In this document: piece after piece, positions 7,607 through 17,629 of the stretch
Position numbering within the stretch: the first letter of the stretch is position 1
Layout: the number at the start of each line of letters is the position of its first letter
Assembly (NCBI RefSeq): GCF_023151555.2
Contig: NZ_CP100425.1
Coordinates: 2,728,001 to 2,792,000, forward strand
Source: Photobacterium sp. CCB-ST2H9
GTDB taxonomy: Bacteria; Pseudomonadota; Gammaproteobacteria; Enterobacterales; Vibrionaceae
Direction of reading: 5' to 3'
DNA: 64,000 bases
Program-made: the position numbers and the translations under genes
The notes under the pieces: generated by a model
Told to the model about the DNA's origin: nothing
What the model saw: only the letters and a program-made list of their open reading frames with translations
The model's database searches: none

Positions 7607-9808
7607 TCACAGCGACTTGTATTTCTCACGCAGTCGCTGCCGGACAATTTCCGCCAGGGTATTGAAGAAAAAAGTAAAGACAAACAACACAAAAGCCGCC
7701 AGAAAGAGCACACGGTAATGGGCACTGCCAACTTCTGATTCCGGCATTTCAATCGCAATCGTCGCTGACAGCGTCCGTAAGCCTTCCAGCACATTCCAGT
7801 CCATCAGCGGCGTATTGCCTGTCGCCATCAGGACAATCATCGTCTCACCGACCGCACGACCCAGCCCCATCATGACCGCCGAGAAGATCCCGGGACTTGC
7901 CGTCAGCAGGACCACGCGGGTCAGGGTCTGCCAGGGCGTTCCTCCCAGTGCCAGCGAGCCATGACTCAGATGTGAAGGCACAGAATAAATTGCATCTTCA
8001 GCTATCGTGAAGATCGTCGGGATCACCGCAAATCCCATGGCAATCCCGACCACCAGCGCATTCCGCTGGTCGTATCCGATTCCCCAGACATTGGTCAGAT
8101 AACTGCGAATATCGCCGGCAAAAAAAGCCTGCTCAATCCAGGGGCTGAGCGAAAAACACAGATAAACCGCAAGCACTGACACCGGCATCAAAAGCAAAAT
8201 ATGCATCCCGGTCGGGATCCGCCGGTGCCAGCCGCCGGGCAGCATCGCCCATCCCAGCCCGACTCCCATCATCGCCAGCGGTAAGAACACCAGACTCAGA
8301 ACAATACCGATCAGGTGATTTTCCACAATAGGCGCCAGCCAGATCCCTGCCAGAAATCCCAGAATCACCGTCGGTAACGCTTCCATAATCTCAACCGTCG
8401 GCTTCACCACCCGGCGCATTTTCGTGGACATGAAATACGCCGTATACACCGCACCAGCCAGTGCCAGCGGAATGGCGAAACACAGCGCATAAAACGCCGC
8501 TTTCAGTGTCCCAAATACAATCGGCATCAGGCTCAATTTAGGTTCTGCTTCATCAGACGCTGACGTCGACTGCCAGACATAGTCCGGCTCCGGATAACCT
8601 TCATACCAGACCTTCTGCCACAAACTGCTGACGCTGACTTCCGGATAAGGATTGTCAACGCGAAACAGCTGCCATTGCTCACCGGTAATCGCGAGCAGGC
8701 GATCCGCACGGGATGAAACCACCATCTGATCCGGCACCTGACTGAACAGAGACTGGCTCAGCACCGGCGCCAGGTTGTCCGAGGTGAAAAACACCTTCAG
8801 TAGCCCGTCATCCTGCAGGGCAAAAAAGCCTTTCCGATAATATTCGGGCACCAGACGGCTGAACGCGCCGCCTTCCGCGTCAAAGGTTCGCGCTGAAACC
8901 AACTGACGCAGCCCGTCTTTCACCACTTCAAACCACTGGGTCACCCGGCCGTCAGCGCCGGTAATCAACAGGGAATTCGCCCCGGACAGGGCCGTCATCG
9001 CAACGGGCGCGGCATCTTCCGGACCAACATCCTGTCGCAGACGGATCCAGGCCTGAAGTGACTGTAAATCAATGGCCAGCACCTGCCGTCCCGCCAGCAC
9101 ATAGAGTGTGCGGCCGTCAGGCGTGGCAATCATTTCAGTGACGGCATCCGGGATTTCCGGCATCGTCACCCTTTGTTCCTGCCAGGCATCGTTCCCGGGA
9201 TTCAGTCCATGGCTGCGATGGTAGGTCAGCGCAACCAGACGCTGATCACGGGTCAGCCCGATCAGTGTTGCTGTTTCATCCCGGACAGACACAGCCAGCC
9301 GGTCTAAGGGCTGACGCTCAGGATCTAACTGGATATATGCCTGATCCAACGGATAAGAAACACTCAGACCGCCCTGACGGATCAAGGGCTTGATAACACT
9401 GACCCCGCCAGTCTTGTTCCCATACACATAGACGTTCTCATGGGGCAATGCCGCAGCAAAACTGACCGGGTGATCCATGACGGATATATGTTTACGGGTA
9501 TCCGGATGCGCCGCATGGGCGAGCGATACCAGACTGACCTGTCCGTCCGATGAAAAATGAAAGGCGTAGGTATTCTGCTCGTTCAGACGCACAGCCTGCG
9601 TACCGGACAAGGGCACGGTGAATGACTGAAGAGATGTGATCCGGGCTGGCGAAAAAACTGGCACGATCACATAGAGCAGATAGAAAAAGATCAGAACCAG
9701 AGTCAGAAGGACAGAAATTCCACCGGCAATCACACTAAAACGCGCCACCCTGTCTTTCAGCTGACGGCGACGGCTATCGTTCGTCAAAAATGCACCGGCA
9801 TCTGCCAT
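7607..9808 (-). CDS. pstC: Phosphate ABC transporter permease PstC, enlarged form
   Basis: A 733-aa permease; E. coli PstC has 319 aa. I start it at the ATG at 9808 because GGGGTGAG lies just upstream, whereas a longer frame to 9853 has no ribosome site. A first helix (about residues 25-52) is followed by a soluble, repeat-like segment of about 370 residues that is probably periplasmic and beta-rich, then the six-helix permease core from about 440 with the loop GSLALGGTPWQTLTRVVL. It pairs with the enlarged PstA next door. The extra domain could help capture phosphate or sense PstS, but its role is unknown to me. Confidence 0.92.
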   Translation of the reverse strand: MADAGAFLTNDSRRRQLKDRVARFSVIAGGISVLLTLVLIFFYLLYVIVPVFSPARITSLQSFTVPLSGTQAVRLNEQNTYAFHFSSDGQVSLVSLAHAAHPDTRKHISVMDHPVSFAAALPHENVYVYGNKTGGVSVIKPLIRQGGLSVSYPLDQAYIQLDPERQPLDRLAVSVRDETATLIGLTRDQRLVALTYHRSHGLNPGNDAWQEQRVTMPEIPDAVTEMIATPDGRTLYVLAGRQVLAIDLQSLQAWIRLRQDVGPEDAAPVAMTALSGANSLLITGADGRVTQWFEVVKDGLRQLVSARTFDAEGGAFSRLVPEYYRKGFFALQDDGLLKVFFTSDNLAPVLSQSLFSQVPDQMVVSSRADRLLAITGEQWQLFRVDNPYPEVSVSSLWQKVWYEGYPEPDYVWQSTSASDEAEPKLSLMPIVFGTLKAAFYALCFAIPLALAGAVYTAYFMSTKMRRVVKPTVEIMEALPTVILGFLAGIWLAPIVENHLIGIVLSLVFLPLAMMGVGLGWAMLPGGWHRRIPTGMHILLLMPVSVLAVYLCFSLSPWIEQAFFAGDIRSYLTNVWGIGYDQRNALVVGIAMGFAVIPTIFTIAEDAIYSVPSHLSHGSLALGGTPWQTLTRVVLLTASPGIFSAVMMGLGRAVGETMIVLMATGNTPLMDWNVLEGLRTLSATIAIEMPESEVGSAHYRVLFLAAFVLFVFTFFFNTLAEIVRQRLREKYKSL

Positions 9809-9860
9809 TCTCACCCCATGAAAATTACAAACTGACAAAGTATATGTCTGCAAGATGACA

Positions 9861-9866
9861 ATTATA
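9861..9866 (-). promoter_or_regulatory. Candidate -10 box for pstC-pstA-pstB-phoU
   Basis: A perfect TATAAT on the minus strand lies 52 bases before the pstC start. I could not find a well-spaced Pho box in front of it on that strand, although a strong one facing the other way is 57 bases further upstream. Confidence 0.45.
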
Positions 9867-9922
9867 TTACACCTGCGGTAAGTTTTTCATTTGTCGGATG
9901 AAACTGTGCAGCAGTTAGAAGG

Positions 9923-9956
9923 TTGACATCAAATTGTCACAAAAAACGAATAATCT
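9923..9956 (+). promoter_or_regulatory. Pho-box promoter driving the ACT-domain gene, ppk1 and ppx
   Basis: Two 7-base half-sites, TTGACAT and TTGTCAC, are separated by CAAA, giving the 11-base period of a Pho box (9923-9940). Exactly 10 bases later comes the -10 box TAATCT (9951-9956). This is the standard PhoB-dependent layout, in which the Pho box replaces the -35 box. It reads toward 10068. The transcript would have a leader of roughly 100 bases. Confidence 0.75.
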
Positions 9957-10067
9957 GAAGGCTTTATGACGGCAGCCTGATTCTGGGAACTCAATGCATA
10001 TCCTGTCTGGACATAAACTGAGGGTGGTCAGATAATGAATTGAACCGCTACCAGAAGGAGACGCGAC

Positions 10068-10589
10068 ATGAAACATCTTGTTATCACTGTCATCGGCCAG
10101 GATCGCCCGGGGTTAGTCGGATCTTTATCTGACACCGTCTACAAACATCATGGAAACTGGCTGGGCAGCAGCATGAGCAAGCTGGCCGGACAGTTCGCTG
10201 GGATCCTCCAGGTGGATGTCCCCGAAGAATCGGTTAAATCGCTGCGTCAGGCCATGTCAAAACTGGATGGGCTGAACATTCATATTGCTGAAGACAGCCA
10301 CACCCCACCGGCCCCCAAACAGCTACAGGCACTGACCGTCACCGGCAATGACCGTCCCGGCATTGTCAAAGAGGTCACAACCCGCCTGAGCGAGCTCGGT
10401 ATCAACATCCATAAACTGAAAACGGATACCCACAGTGCGCCCAACTGGGGATATCCCATTTTCACCGCGTGGTTCGAACTCGAGATCCCTGCAACACTCA
10501 CGGTTGCCACGGTCCAGCAACAACTGGAAAGTCTGGCCGATGATCTGACCATCGATTTTGAGGAACCCGAGGGTATAGAAGTCCATTAA
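10068..10589 (+). CDS. ACT-domain protein related to GcvR
   Basis: A 173-aa protein made of two ACT domains. Each begins with a typical strand and turn: [13 protein letters not shown] at residues 4-16 and [13 protein letters not shown] at about 87-99. This is the layout of GcvR, the repressor partner of GcvA in glycine cleavage control. An AGAAGGAGA ribosome site supports the start. Here the gene lies 20 bases before ppk1, behind a Pho box, so a role linked to phosphate or polyphosphate is possible. The glycine role is only inferred from the family, and I see no gcv genes nearby. Confidence 0.85.
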   Translation: MKHLVITVIGQDRPGLVGSLSDTVYKHHGNWLGSSMSKLAGQFAGILQVDVPEESVKSLRQAMSKLDGLNIHIAEDSHTPPAPKQLQALTVTGNDRPGIVKEVTTRLSELGINIHKLKTDTHSAPNWGYPIFTAWFELEIPATLTVATVQQQLESLADDLTIDFEEPEGIEVH

Positions 10590-10609
10590 TTGCTCTTGTT
10601 AGGAAAACT

Positions 10610-12730
10610 ATGAGTACTGAACCGCTGTATATTGACAAAGAACTTAGCTGGTTGTCATTCAACGAACGTGTCCTGCAGGAAGCGGCGGACAAGTCCGTTC
10701 CCCTGATTGAACGCGTCCGTTTTCTGGGCATTTTTTCCAGCAACACGGATGAGTTTTATAAAGTTCGCTTCGCAGATGTAAAACGGCGCATTCTCATCAG
10801 CCAGGAACGTGGCGGCGATGACAATGCCAAGCATCTGCTGAGTAAGATTCAAAGCCGGGTCCTCAAAATGAATCAGGATTTCGATACCCTGTATAACGAA
10901 ATCCTGCTGGAAATGGCCCGGCGCAATATTTTTCTGGTCAATGAACAGCAAATTGATGAAAACCAGACCGAATGGCTGAAACGGTATTTTCGCAACACGA
11001 TTCTGCCGCATGTCACCCCGATTCTGCTTACAGACGACATTGAGCTGCTGCAGTTTCTGAAAGATGAATATTCTTATCTGGCAATTGACATGAAACAGGG
11101 CGAATCCAGCCAGTATGCACTGGTGGAAATCCCGACAGATCAATTACCCCGATTCATCAAAGTTCCTGAAGCGAAAGGGAAGAACCGGAAAACGCTGATT
11201 CTTCTGGATAACATTATCCGGCTTTGTCTGGATGACATTTTCAGTGGTTTCTTCGAATACGACAGCCTGTCTGCTTACTCGATGAAAATGACCCGGGACG
11301 CTGAATACGATCTCAGTCAGGAAGTCGATCACAGTCTTCTGGAGCAGATGTCAGAAGGTCTGAATCAGCGTCTGACGGCCATGCCGGTTCGCTTTGTGTA
11401 TCAGCGGGATATGCCGGGTGAAATGATTGAAAAGCTGTGCCATCTGCTCAAGGTTTCCAGCTATGACAGTATCATTCCGGGTGGCCGTTATCATAACTTC
11501 AAGGACTTCATCAGTTTCCCGAATATCGGCCGTAAGTATCTGGAGAACAAGCCACTCCCGCCACTTGAAAGTTACCCGTTTATCAGTGCTCGCAATGCGT
11601 TCGAGGCGATTAAGGCGCAGGATATTCTGCTGTATTACCCTTATCACACCTTTAACCACATGACGGAATTTGTCCGTCAGGCCGCATTTGACCCCAAGGT
11701 CCGCAGTATCCACATCAACATTTACCGGGTCGCGAAAAATTCTCGCATCATCGATTCCATGATTGACGCCGCCAACAACGGTAAACAAGTCACGGTCGTG
11801 GTCGAACTGCAGGCCCGTTTTGATGAAGAAGCGAATATTGAGTGGGCCAGACGCCTGACTGAATCAGATGTGCGTGTCGTATTCGGTGTTCCGGGGCTGA
11901 AAATACACTCGAAGTTATGTCTGGTGACGCGTCAGGAAGACGATGCGATCGTCCGGTATGCCCATGTCGGAACCGGCAACTTCCACGAGAAAACCGCCCG
12001 TATTTATACCGACTTTTCGCTCTTCACCGCTGATCCTGAACTGACCAATGAAGTCCGCCAGGTATTCAGTTTTATTCAGAACCCTTATCGTCCGGTGAAA
12101 TTCAATCAGTTAATCGTGTCGCCCAGGAACTCCCGCAGCCGGATGTATGAACTGATCGACAATGAAATTGCCAATGCCAAGCAAAAACTGCCATCGGGCA
12201 TTACACTGAAGATAAATAACCTGGTGGATAAAGGGCTGATTAACCGCTTGTATCAGGCCAGCAGCGCCGGTGTGAAGATCAATATGATCATCCGCGGTAT
12301 GTGCTCTCTGGTACCGGATATCCCGGGCGTCAGCGATAACATTAAAATCATCAGTATCGTCGATCGCTTCCTGGAGCATCCGCGCGTCATGGTCTTTGAG
12401 AACAATGGCGATCCGGAGATTTATATTTCATCCGCCGACTGGATGACCCGGAACATCGACAACCGGATCGAAGTCGGCTGCCCGATCCGTCAGCCCGAAC
12501 TGAAACAGAAGATCATTGATATTCTGAACATCCAGTTTTCCGATACGGTGAAAGCCCGGGTGCTGGATAAAACCATGGGCAACGAGTACGTGCCGCGCGG
12601 AAACAAACGCAAGATCCGCTCTCAGATTGAAATTTACGATTACCTGAAGCAATCAGAGAAAAAACTGCAAAAACAGGCCAGCCAGAAGGCTGAAGACGTC
12701 ATTACTGAGAATAACGAAAACGCCGCATGA
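10610..12730 (+). CDS. ppk1: Polyphosphate kinase 1
   Basis: A 706-aa PPK1 that reversibly polymerises the ATP gamma-phosphate into polyphosphate. The N domain begins [19 protein letters not shown]. The two phospholipase D-like C domains contain the catalytic histidine regions [10 protein letters not shown] and [18 protein letters not shown], and [10 protein letters not shown] lies near the end. The length is close to E. coli Ppk (688 aa). It overlaps ppx by the ATGA sequence, so the synthetic and degrading enzymes are translationally coupled. Confidence 0.97.
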   Translation: MSTEPLYIDKELSWLSFNERVLQEAADKSVPLIERVRFLGIFSSNTDEFYKVRFADVKRRILISQERGGDDNAKHLLSKIQSRVLKMNQDFDTLYNEILLEMARRNIFLVNEQQIDENQTEWLKRYFRNTILPHVTPILLTDDIELLQFLKDEYSYLAIDMKQGESSQYALVEIPTDQLPRFIKVPEAKGKNRKTLILLDNIIRLCLDDIFSGFFEYDSLSAYSMKMTRDAEYDLSQEVDHSLLEQMSEGLNQRLTAMPVRFVYQRDMPGEMIEKLCHLLKVSSYDSIIPGGRYHNFKDFISFPNIGRKYLENKPLPPLESYPFISARNAFEAIKAQDILLYYPYHTFNHMTEFVRQAAFDPKVRSIHINIYRVAKNSRIIDSMIDAANNGKQVTVVVELQARFDEEANIEWARRLTESDVRVVFGVPGLKIHSKLCLVTRQEDDAIVRYAHVGTGNFHEKTARIYTDFSLFTADPELTNEVRQVFSFIQNPYRPVKFNQLIVSPRNSRSRMYELIDNEIANAKQKLPSGITLKINNLVDKGLINRLYQASSAGVKINMIIRGMCSLVPDIPGVSDNIKIISIVDRFLEHPRVMVFENNGDPEIYISSADWMTRNIDNRIEVGCPIRQPELKQKIIDILNIQFSDTVKARVLDKTMGNEYVPRGNKRKIRSQIEIYDYLKQSEKKLQKQASQKAEDVITENNENAA

Positions 12731-14235
12731 TAGAGATCGATCGTCCCCGAGAAATCGCAGCCATCGATATGGGCTCCAACAGCTTCCATATGGTGGTGGC
12801 CCGGGTGGTCGGCCACAGCCTGCAGATCGTCAGCCGCCACAAACAGCGTGTGCATCTGGCTGACGGCCTGAATGACAACATGGAACTGGATCAGGCCGCC
12901 ATTCAGCGCGGCCTGAGTTGTCTGGCGATGTTTGCCGAACGGATTCAGGGGTTTGACCCGGAAAATGTCCGTATTGCCGCCACCTATACCCTGCGCCAGG
13001 CCCGGAATGCCCAGGTCTTCCTGATGCGGGCAGAAAGTGTCCTGCCTTACCCGATTGAAATCATTCCGGGAACCGAAGAAGCCCGGCTGATTTTTCTGGG
13101 TGTCGCCCATACTCAGCATGAACCCGGCCAGAAGCTGGTCGTGGATATCGGAGGCGGCAGTACTGAACTGATTATCGGTGAGGGATTTGAACCCAAACTG
13201 CAATACAGCAAGCATATGGGCTGTGTCAGTTACAATCTGCACTACTTCCCCGAAGGAAAAATTTCCGCCAAAGCCATGGCGAATGCCCAGATGGCCGCGC
13301 TGCAGAAAATGGAAAGCATCGCCAGCCAGTACAAAAAACTGGGCTGGGAAGCCGCCATTGGCGCCTCCGGCACCATCAAAGCCATTCGTGAAGTGATCAT
13401 CGCACAGGGTCATGCTGATGGCATCATTACCAAAGAACGACTGGAAGAGGTCGTCAAACGGGTCACAGCCTGCAAACACAGTGATGAACTGGCACTGCCG
13501 GGGCTTACGGATGACCGAAAACCCGTCTTTGCAGCCGGAGTCGCCATTCTGAGTGCCGTCTTCAGTGCACTGAAGATCGAGGGTATGGTTTTTTCTGATG
13601 GGGCATTGCGCGAAGGTCTGCTCTATGAGATGGAAGAGCGGTTTCGCCACAGTGATATCCGCAGCCGGACAGCCATCGCCATGGCCACTCAGTACAATGT
13701 GGATATTGATCAGGCCAACAGAGTCCGGGATACCGCTGAACAGATCTACCGTCAGGCAACCTCAAATGGCACCCACACCGAGCTGGCCGCTTTACTGAGC
13801 TGGGGAGCCCAGCTCCACGAAGTCGGACTCAGCATCAGTTATCCGGGCTTTCACCGCCATTCGGCCTATCTGCTGCGTCACAGCACCATGCCGGGCTTCA
13901 ACCTGGAAGAGCAGACCGTTCTGGCAACTTTAGTCCGCTTTCAGCGTAAATCACTCAAACTCGACGAAATGCCCGAGCTGAGCATTTATAAACGCAAGCA
14001 CCTCTACCCGATGATCCGGGCGTTACGGCTGGCCGTCGCCCTGCATGGTCAGCGGACTGACGAAGCGTTGCCTTCCATGGTTCTGACCGCGGATAAAGAA
14101 AAATGGCTGCTCAGCCTGCCCGATGGCTGGCAGACCAACAACCGCCTGCTGGCCGCCGATCTGACCAAAGAGCAGGACTACTGGCGAAAAGCCGGCTGGG
14201 AGCTTGTGATCAATCCGCTAGAGGAATTGGACTAA
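12727..14235 (+). CDS. ppx: Exopolyphosphatase
   Basis: A 502-aa enzyme of the Ppx/GppA family that removes terminal phosphate from polyphosphate. The actin-like ATPase fold motifs are present: [12 protein letters not shown] near residues 14-25 and [11 protein letters not shown] near 139-149, with an HD-like C-terminal half ([10 protein letters not shown]). It starts inside the ppk1 stop codon. A strong terminator closes the unit 7 bases after its stop. Confidence 0.96.
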   Translation: MIEIDRPREIAAIDMGSNSFHMVVARVVGHSLQIVSRHKQRVHLADGLNDNMELDQAAIQRGLSCLAMFAERIQGFDPENVRIAATYTLRQARNAQVFLMRAESVLPYPIEIIPGTEEARLIFLGVAHTQHEPGQKLVVDIGGGSTELIIGEGFEPKLQYSKHMGCVSYNLHYFPEGKISAKAMANAQMAALQKMESIASQYKKLGWEAAIGASGTIKAIREVIIAQGHADGIITKERLEEVVKRVTACKHSDELALPGLTDDRKPVFAAGVAILSAVFSALKIEGMVFSDGALREGLLYEMEERFRHSDIRSRTAIAMATQYNVDIDQANRVRDTAEQIYRQATSNGTHTELAALLSWGAQLHEVGLSISYPGFHRHSAYLLRHSTMPGFNLEEQTVLATLVRFQRKSLKLDEMPELSIYKRKHLYPMIRALRLAVALHGQRTDEALPSMVLTADKEKWLLSLPDGWQTNNRLLAADLTKEQDYWRKAGWELVINPLEELD

Positions 14236-14241
14236 CCCATC

Positions 14242-14271
14242 AAAAAAAGCGGCTGAAAAGCCGCTTTTTTT
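14242..14271. terminator. Bidirectional terminator between ppx and pstS
   Basis: A 7-bp stem (AGCGGCT at 14248-14254 with 14259-14265) has seven A on the left and seven T on the right, so it works for both convergent transcripts. Confidence 0.93.
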
Positions 14272-14283
14272 CTGTGTGCTGAA

Positions 14284-15288
14284 TTAATCCAGCCCCAGTA
14301 CTGCCAGTTCTCTGGCCACCACCGCCGGTGGTAACGACACATAACCGTCTTTATCAACCATCTGCTGCCCCTGCTGAGACAGCACAAAGCGCAAAAATTC
14401 TGCTTCAGGTTTTGGCAACGGCTTGCCCGGGACTTTATTAATATAGATATAAAGATAGCGGGCCAGCGGATAACTGCCGTTTGCCACGTTTTCCTTGGTG
14501 GCAGCGACAAAAGGCCCGTCCCCCTGCGCAATCGGAATCGCCCGGATCCCTGTCGTCCGGTAACCAATCCCCGAATAACCAATTGCATTTAACGACGTCG
14601 ATACCGACTGCACTACGGAAGCAGAGCCAGGCTGTTCATTCACATCCTGCCGAAAATCCCCGTTACACAATGCTTTTTGCTTGAAGTAACCATAAGTACC
14701 GGAAACCGAATTTCGCCCGAACCGCTGAATATCCCGCTGAGTCCAGCGGCCTGTCAGTCCCAGCTGACCCCAGTGTGTGACAGGCTGGTTAGCACCGCAA
14801 CGCAGCGTCCGGGAAAACACGGCATCCAGCTGCCGGAATCGGAGACCGGGCAATGGGTTGTCTTCGTGAACAAAAACCGCCAGTGCATCAATTGCAACCC
14901 GCACTGCTGTCGGCGGATAGCCGTAATTATGCTCAAACGCCGCAATTTCACGGGTCTTCATGGGACGACTCATCGGGCCCAGCTGAGCGGTGGCTTCTGT
15001 CAGTGCTGTCGGGGCCGTTGATGAACCCGCAGCCTGCACCTGCACATGTACCGTCGGATAGAGATGCATAAAGGCTTCAGACCAGTAGGTCATCAGATTG
15101 GCAAAAGTATCCGATCCGACTGAGTTCAGTGTTCCCGTCACACCTCGCACACTCTGATACGGCGACAATGCTGTGTCCGATTCAGTTAAAAGCCCGCTCT
15201 GGCTCTCTGCCATTGCTGGCCCGATGATCAGCACACTGCATAACAGCCCGCTCAGAATACCTCTCAATCCCCAACCTCTGTGTTTCAT
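14284..15288 (-). CDS. pstS: Phosphate-binding periplasmic protein PstS
   Basis: A 334-aa substrate-binding protein of the Pst importer. Starting at the ATG at 15288 gives a signal peptide with a basic N-terminus and the hydrophobic stretch [14 protein letters not shown], cleaved after AMA. Phosphate-binding type loops are visible (VGSDTFANL near residue 58, [10 protein letters not shown], and [11 protein letters not shown]). It is the third gene of phoB-phoR-pstS, separated from pstC-pstA-pstB-phoU by the ppk1-ppx unit. Expression should follow the Pho box in front of phoB, possibly tuned by the hairpin just upstream. Confidence 0.92.
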   Translation of the reverse strand: MKHRGWGLRGILSGLLCSVLIIGPAMAESQSGLLTESDTALSPYQSVRGVTGTLNSVGSDTFANLMTYWSEAFMHLYPTVHVQVQAAGSSTAPTALTEATAQLGPMSRPMKTREIAAFEHNYGYPPTAVRVAIDALAVFVHEDNPLPGLRFRQLDAVFSRTLRCGANQPVTHWGQLGLTGRWTQRDIQRFGRNSVSGTYGYFKQKALCNGDFRQDVNEQPGSASVVQSVSTSLNAIGYSGIGYRTTGIRAIPIAQGDGPFVAATKENVANGSYPLARYLYIYINKVPGKPLPKPEAEFLRFVLSQQGQQMVDKDGYVSLPPAVVARELAVLGLD

Positions 15289-15345
15289 GTACTGCTCTGA
15301 TGCCTCCACCCGTCATCGGGTTACCACGGTTTACCAAAATTCTGT

Positions 15346-15366
15346 GCCGGGACTTTCCATCCCGGC
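15346..15366 (-). terminator. Hairpin between phoR and pstS (possible attenuator)
   Basis: A perfect 7-bp inverted repeat GCCGGGA/TCCCGGC with a 7-base loop lies 10 bases after the phoR stop and 58 bases before the pstS start. No U tract follows on the minus strand, so it may be an mRNA stability element or a processing site rather than a full terminator. Confidence 0.5.
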
Positions 15367-15375
15367 CTTGCGGTT

Positions 15376-16680
15376 TCAGGCCGCTTTCGATGTCAGCCGT
15401 TGCGGCAGGGTAAAGGAAAAGGTACTGCCCTGCCCGACCACACTTTCAATTTCCAGGAAAGAATCATGATGGCTGAGTGCGTGCTTCACGATCGCCAGCC
15501 CCAGACCACTGCCGCCGGTTTCCCGGGAGCGGGCTTTGTCGACCCGGTAAAAACGCTCGGTCAGCCGATGGATATGCTGAGGCTCAATCCCGCTGCCGGT
15601 ATCGGTCACTTCCAGCCGCGGCCCTTTCGGCGACAGGAACCAGCGCACCTTCACCTGACACTTCGGTGGCGTATGTTTCACCGCATTGTAAACCAGATTC
15701 GAGATGGCACTGCGAAGCTGGTCCGCATCCCCCAATACCTGAAGACCTTCGTCGACTTCAAATTCAAAGATCTGATCTTTATCGCCGCTGAGTGAGATCG
15801 CTTCTTTCTCCAGCACATCCAGCATCGCCGGGACATCCACCTTATCTTCCAGATCCAGATGCGGCGCGGCTTCAATTTTGGACAAGGTCAACAATTGTTC
15901 GACCAGAGAATTCATCCGGGTCAGCTGCTCTGTCATCACGCCATGGGCTTTTTCCCACATCGGGCCAATCAGCATGTCCGGGTCACGCGACATTTCCAGA
16001 TAGCCCTGCAAAACCGTCATTGGAGTCCGCAGTTCATGAGACACATTGGCAAAAAAGTTGCGGCGCATTCCCTCAAGCTGCTTGAGCTGAGAAATATCCC
16101 GCACCACCATCAGGTATTCTCCCTCGGTGTAGCGCATGATCCGCAGCTCCAGCGTCCGGTCATAGTTCAGCGGTGAGGTGATTTCCAGCGGATCTTCAAA
16201 ATCCTGACGGGCCAGATAACGGACAAAATCCGGGCTACGCAGCAAATTACTGACCGGCTGACCGGCATCTTCCGGCCAGCGAAGGCCAAGTAGTTGCTGG
16301 GCCAGTTTCGTGCACCAGACAATATTGCCTTCACTACGGAACACCACCACGGCATCCGGCAGGGATTCCGCACCATTGCGGAAACGGCGGATCAGCGTCG
16401 CCAGCTCGCGACGGCGGCGGCGGTTGCGTTGCTGCAAACGGTAAATACCGTTAAATAAGGGCTCCCAGCTGCCAGAACCGGACGGCGGCGTCAGGCTGCG
16501 ATCGGTCCACAGCCAACGGGACATTTTCAGTTGATGATGGCAATGCCAGCCCAGCAAAATCCAGCTGGCGGCTAGCAAAAACCAGGGCATGTAACCGAAG
16601 ATCAGACCCAGGATGACCCAGGGCAAATAAAAAAAAGCCAGTTCTCTGACCAGCTTTTTCCAGGACAAGCGTTCTACCAT
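15376..16680 (-). CDS. phoR: Phosphate regulon sensor histidine kinase PhoR
   Basis: A 434-aa membrane kinase. Two N-terminal helices (about residues 13-48) are followed by a PAS domain (about 100-195), the phospho-acceptor box [12 protein letters not shown] with H215, and the HATPase domain with [12 protein letters not shown] near the end. It phosphorylates PhoB when phosphate is scarce. It lies 75 bases after phoB in the same direction. The length agrees with E. coli PhoR (431 aa). Confidence 0.97.
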   Translation of the reverse strand: MVERLSWKKLVRELAFFYLPWVILGLIFGYMPWFLLAASWILLGWHCHHQLKMSRWLWTDRSLTPPSGSGSWEPLFNGIYRLQQRNRRRRRELATLIRRFRNGAESLPDAVVVFRSEGNIVWCTKLAQQLLGLRWPEDAGQPVSNLLRSPDFVRYLARQDFEDPLEITSPLNYDRTLELRIMRYTEGEYLMVVRDISQLKQLEGMRRNFFANVSHELRTPMTVLQGYLEMSRDPDMLIGPMWEKAHGVMTEQLTRMNSLVEQLLTLSKIEAAPHLDLEDKVDVPAMLDVLEKEAISLSGDKDQIFEFEVDEGLQVLGDADQLRSAISNLVYNAVKHTPPKCQVKVRWFLSPKGPRLEVTDTGSGIEPQHIHRLTERFYRVDKARSRETGGSGLGLAIVKHALSHHDSFLEIESVVGQGSTFSFTLPQRLTSKAA

Positions 16681-16755
16681 TCATGTCTCCCGCCAGCAGT
16701 TGCAGTAATCGATTACCGGACAACCAACTCCTGGCTTTTCAATCTTGTGTGGCCG

Positions 16756-17445
16756 TTAAACCCTGGTGGAAAAACGGTAGCCGGCACCACGGACCGTCTG
16801 AACCATTTTATCGTGACCGCCGGATTCCAGCGCTTTACGTAAGCGGCGGATATGCACGTCAACCGTCCGGTCTTCCACATACACATTGGTGCCCCAGACG
16901 TTGTTCAGTAACTGCTCACGGCTGTAAACACGTTCCTGATGCGTCATGAAGAAATGCAGCATCTTGAATTCAGTCGGCCCCATTTCCAGCGGCGCTTCAT
17001 TGGAAGTAACACGGTGTGAAACCGGATCCAGTTTCAGTCCCTGAACATCAATGACCTCATCCAGCGAGGTTGGGGAGACACGACGCATCACCGCTTTCAG
17101 GCGTGCCATCAGTTCTTTCGGAGAGAAAGGTTTGGTGATGTAATCATCCGCACCGACTTCCAGTCCACGGACTTTGTCTTCTTCTTCGCCACGTGCCGTC
17201 AGCATCACCACAGGAATATTGCGGGTGACTTCATCGCGTTTGAGGTGTTTGATCAAATTGATCCCTGAACCACCCGGCAGCATCCAGTCAAGCAGGATCA
17301 GCTCAGGAAAAGGTTCACAGATCTTTTCCAGCGCGGAGTCATAATCTTCAGCTTCAATGGCCTGGTAGCCTTTTTGTTCCAGCACAAAGCACAGCATTTC
17401 GCGGATTGGTGCTTCATCCTCTACCACAAGAATCCGTCTAACCAT
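16756..17445 (-). CDS. phoB: Phosphate regulon response regulator PhoB
   Basis: A 229-aa OmpR-type regulator. The receiver domain has the acidic pocket VVEDEAP and the phospho-acceptor D53 in [10 protein letters not shown]. The C-terminal winged helix contains [11 protein letters not shown], the recognition helix region. The length equals E. coli PhoB. It is the first gene of phoB-phoR-pstS and has its own Pho box, so it is autoregulated. Confidence 0.98.
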   Translation of the reverse strand: MVRRILVVEDEAPIREMLCFVLEQKGYQAIEAEDYDSALEKICEPFPELILLDWMLPGGSGINLIKHLKRDEVTRNIPVVMLTARGEEEDKVRGLEVGADDYITKPFSPKELMARLKAVMRRVSPTSLDEVIDVQGLKLDPVSHRVTSNEAPLEMGPTEFKMLHFFMTHQERVYSREQLLNNVWGTNVYVEDRTVDVHIRRLRKALESGGHDKMVQTVRGAGYRFSTRV

Positions 17446-17483
17446 AGTTTCGATACCTAAGTCATTGCTCTCTGTCGGGCGCC

Positions 17484-17517
17484 ATTATCCGGATTAAGTA
17501 TGACACTTTTGTGACCA
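17484..17517 (-). promoter_or_regulatory. Pho-box promoter of phoB
   Basis: On the minus strand, half-sites TGGTCAC and GTGTCAT are separated by AAAA (17500-17517). Exactly 10 bases further comes the -10 box GATAAT (17484-17489). This is the classic PhoB autoregulatory layout. Confidence 0.85.
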
Positions 17518-17629
17518 AAGGAGCAGTTATCCGCAAAAGCTTAATGCGGTTGCTATTCAATTGTCACCTTATCCGGCCTGAGCAATTGACCATCCTTGCC
17601 CGGCCAGCCAGCAGGCCAGGCTGATCGGA

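Noticed and set aside
5965..9808. Gene fusion or assembly error as the reason for the long PstC and PstA
   Set aside because: Both frames are intact and membrane cores are normal; such long forms are known in related bacteria.
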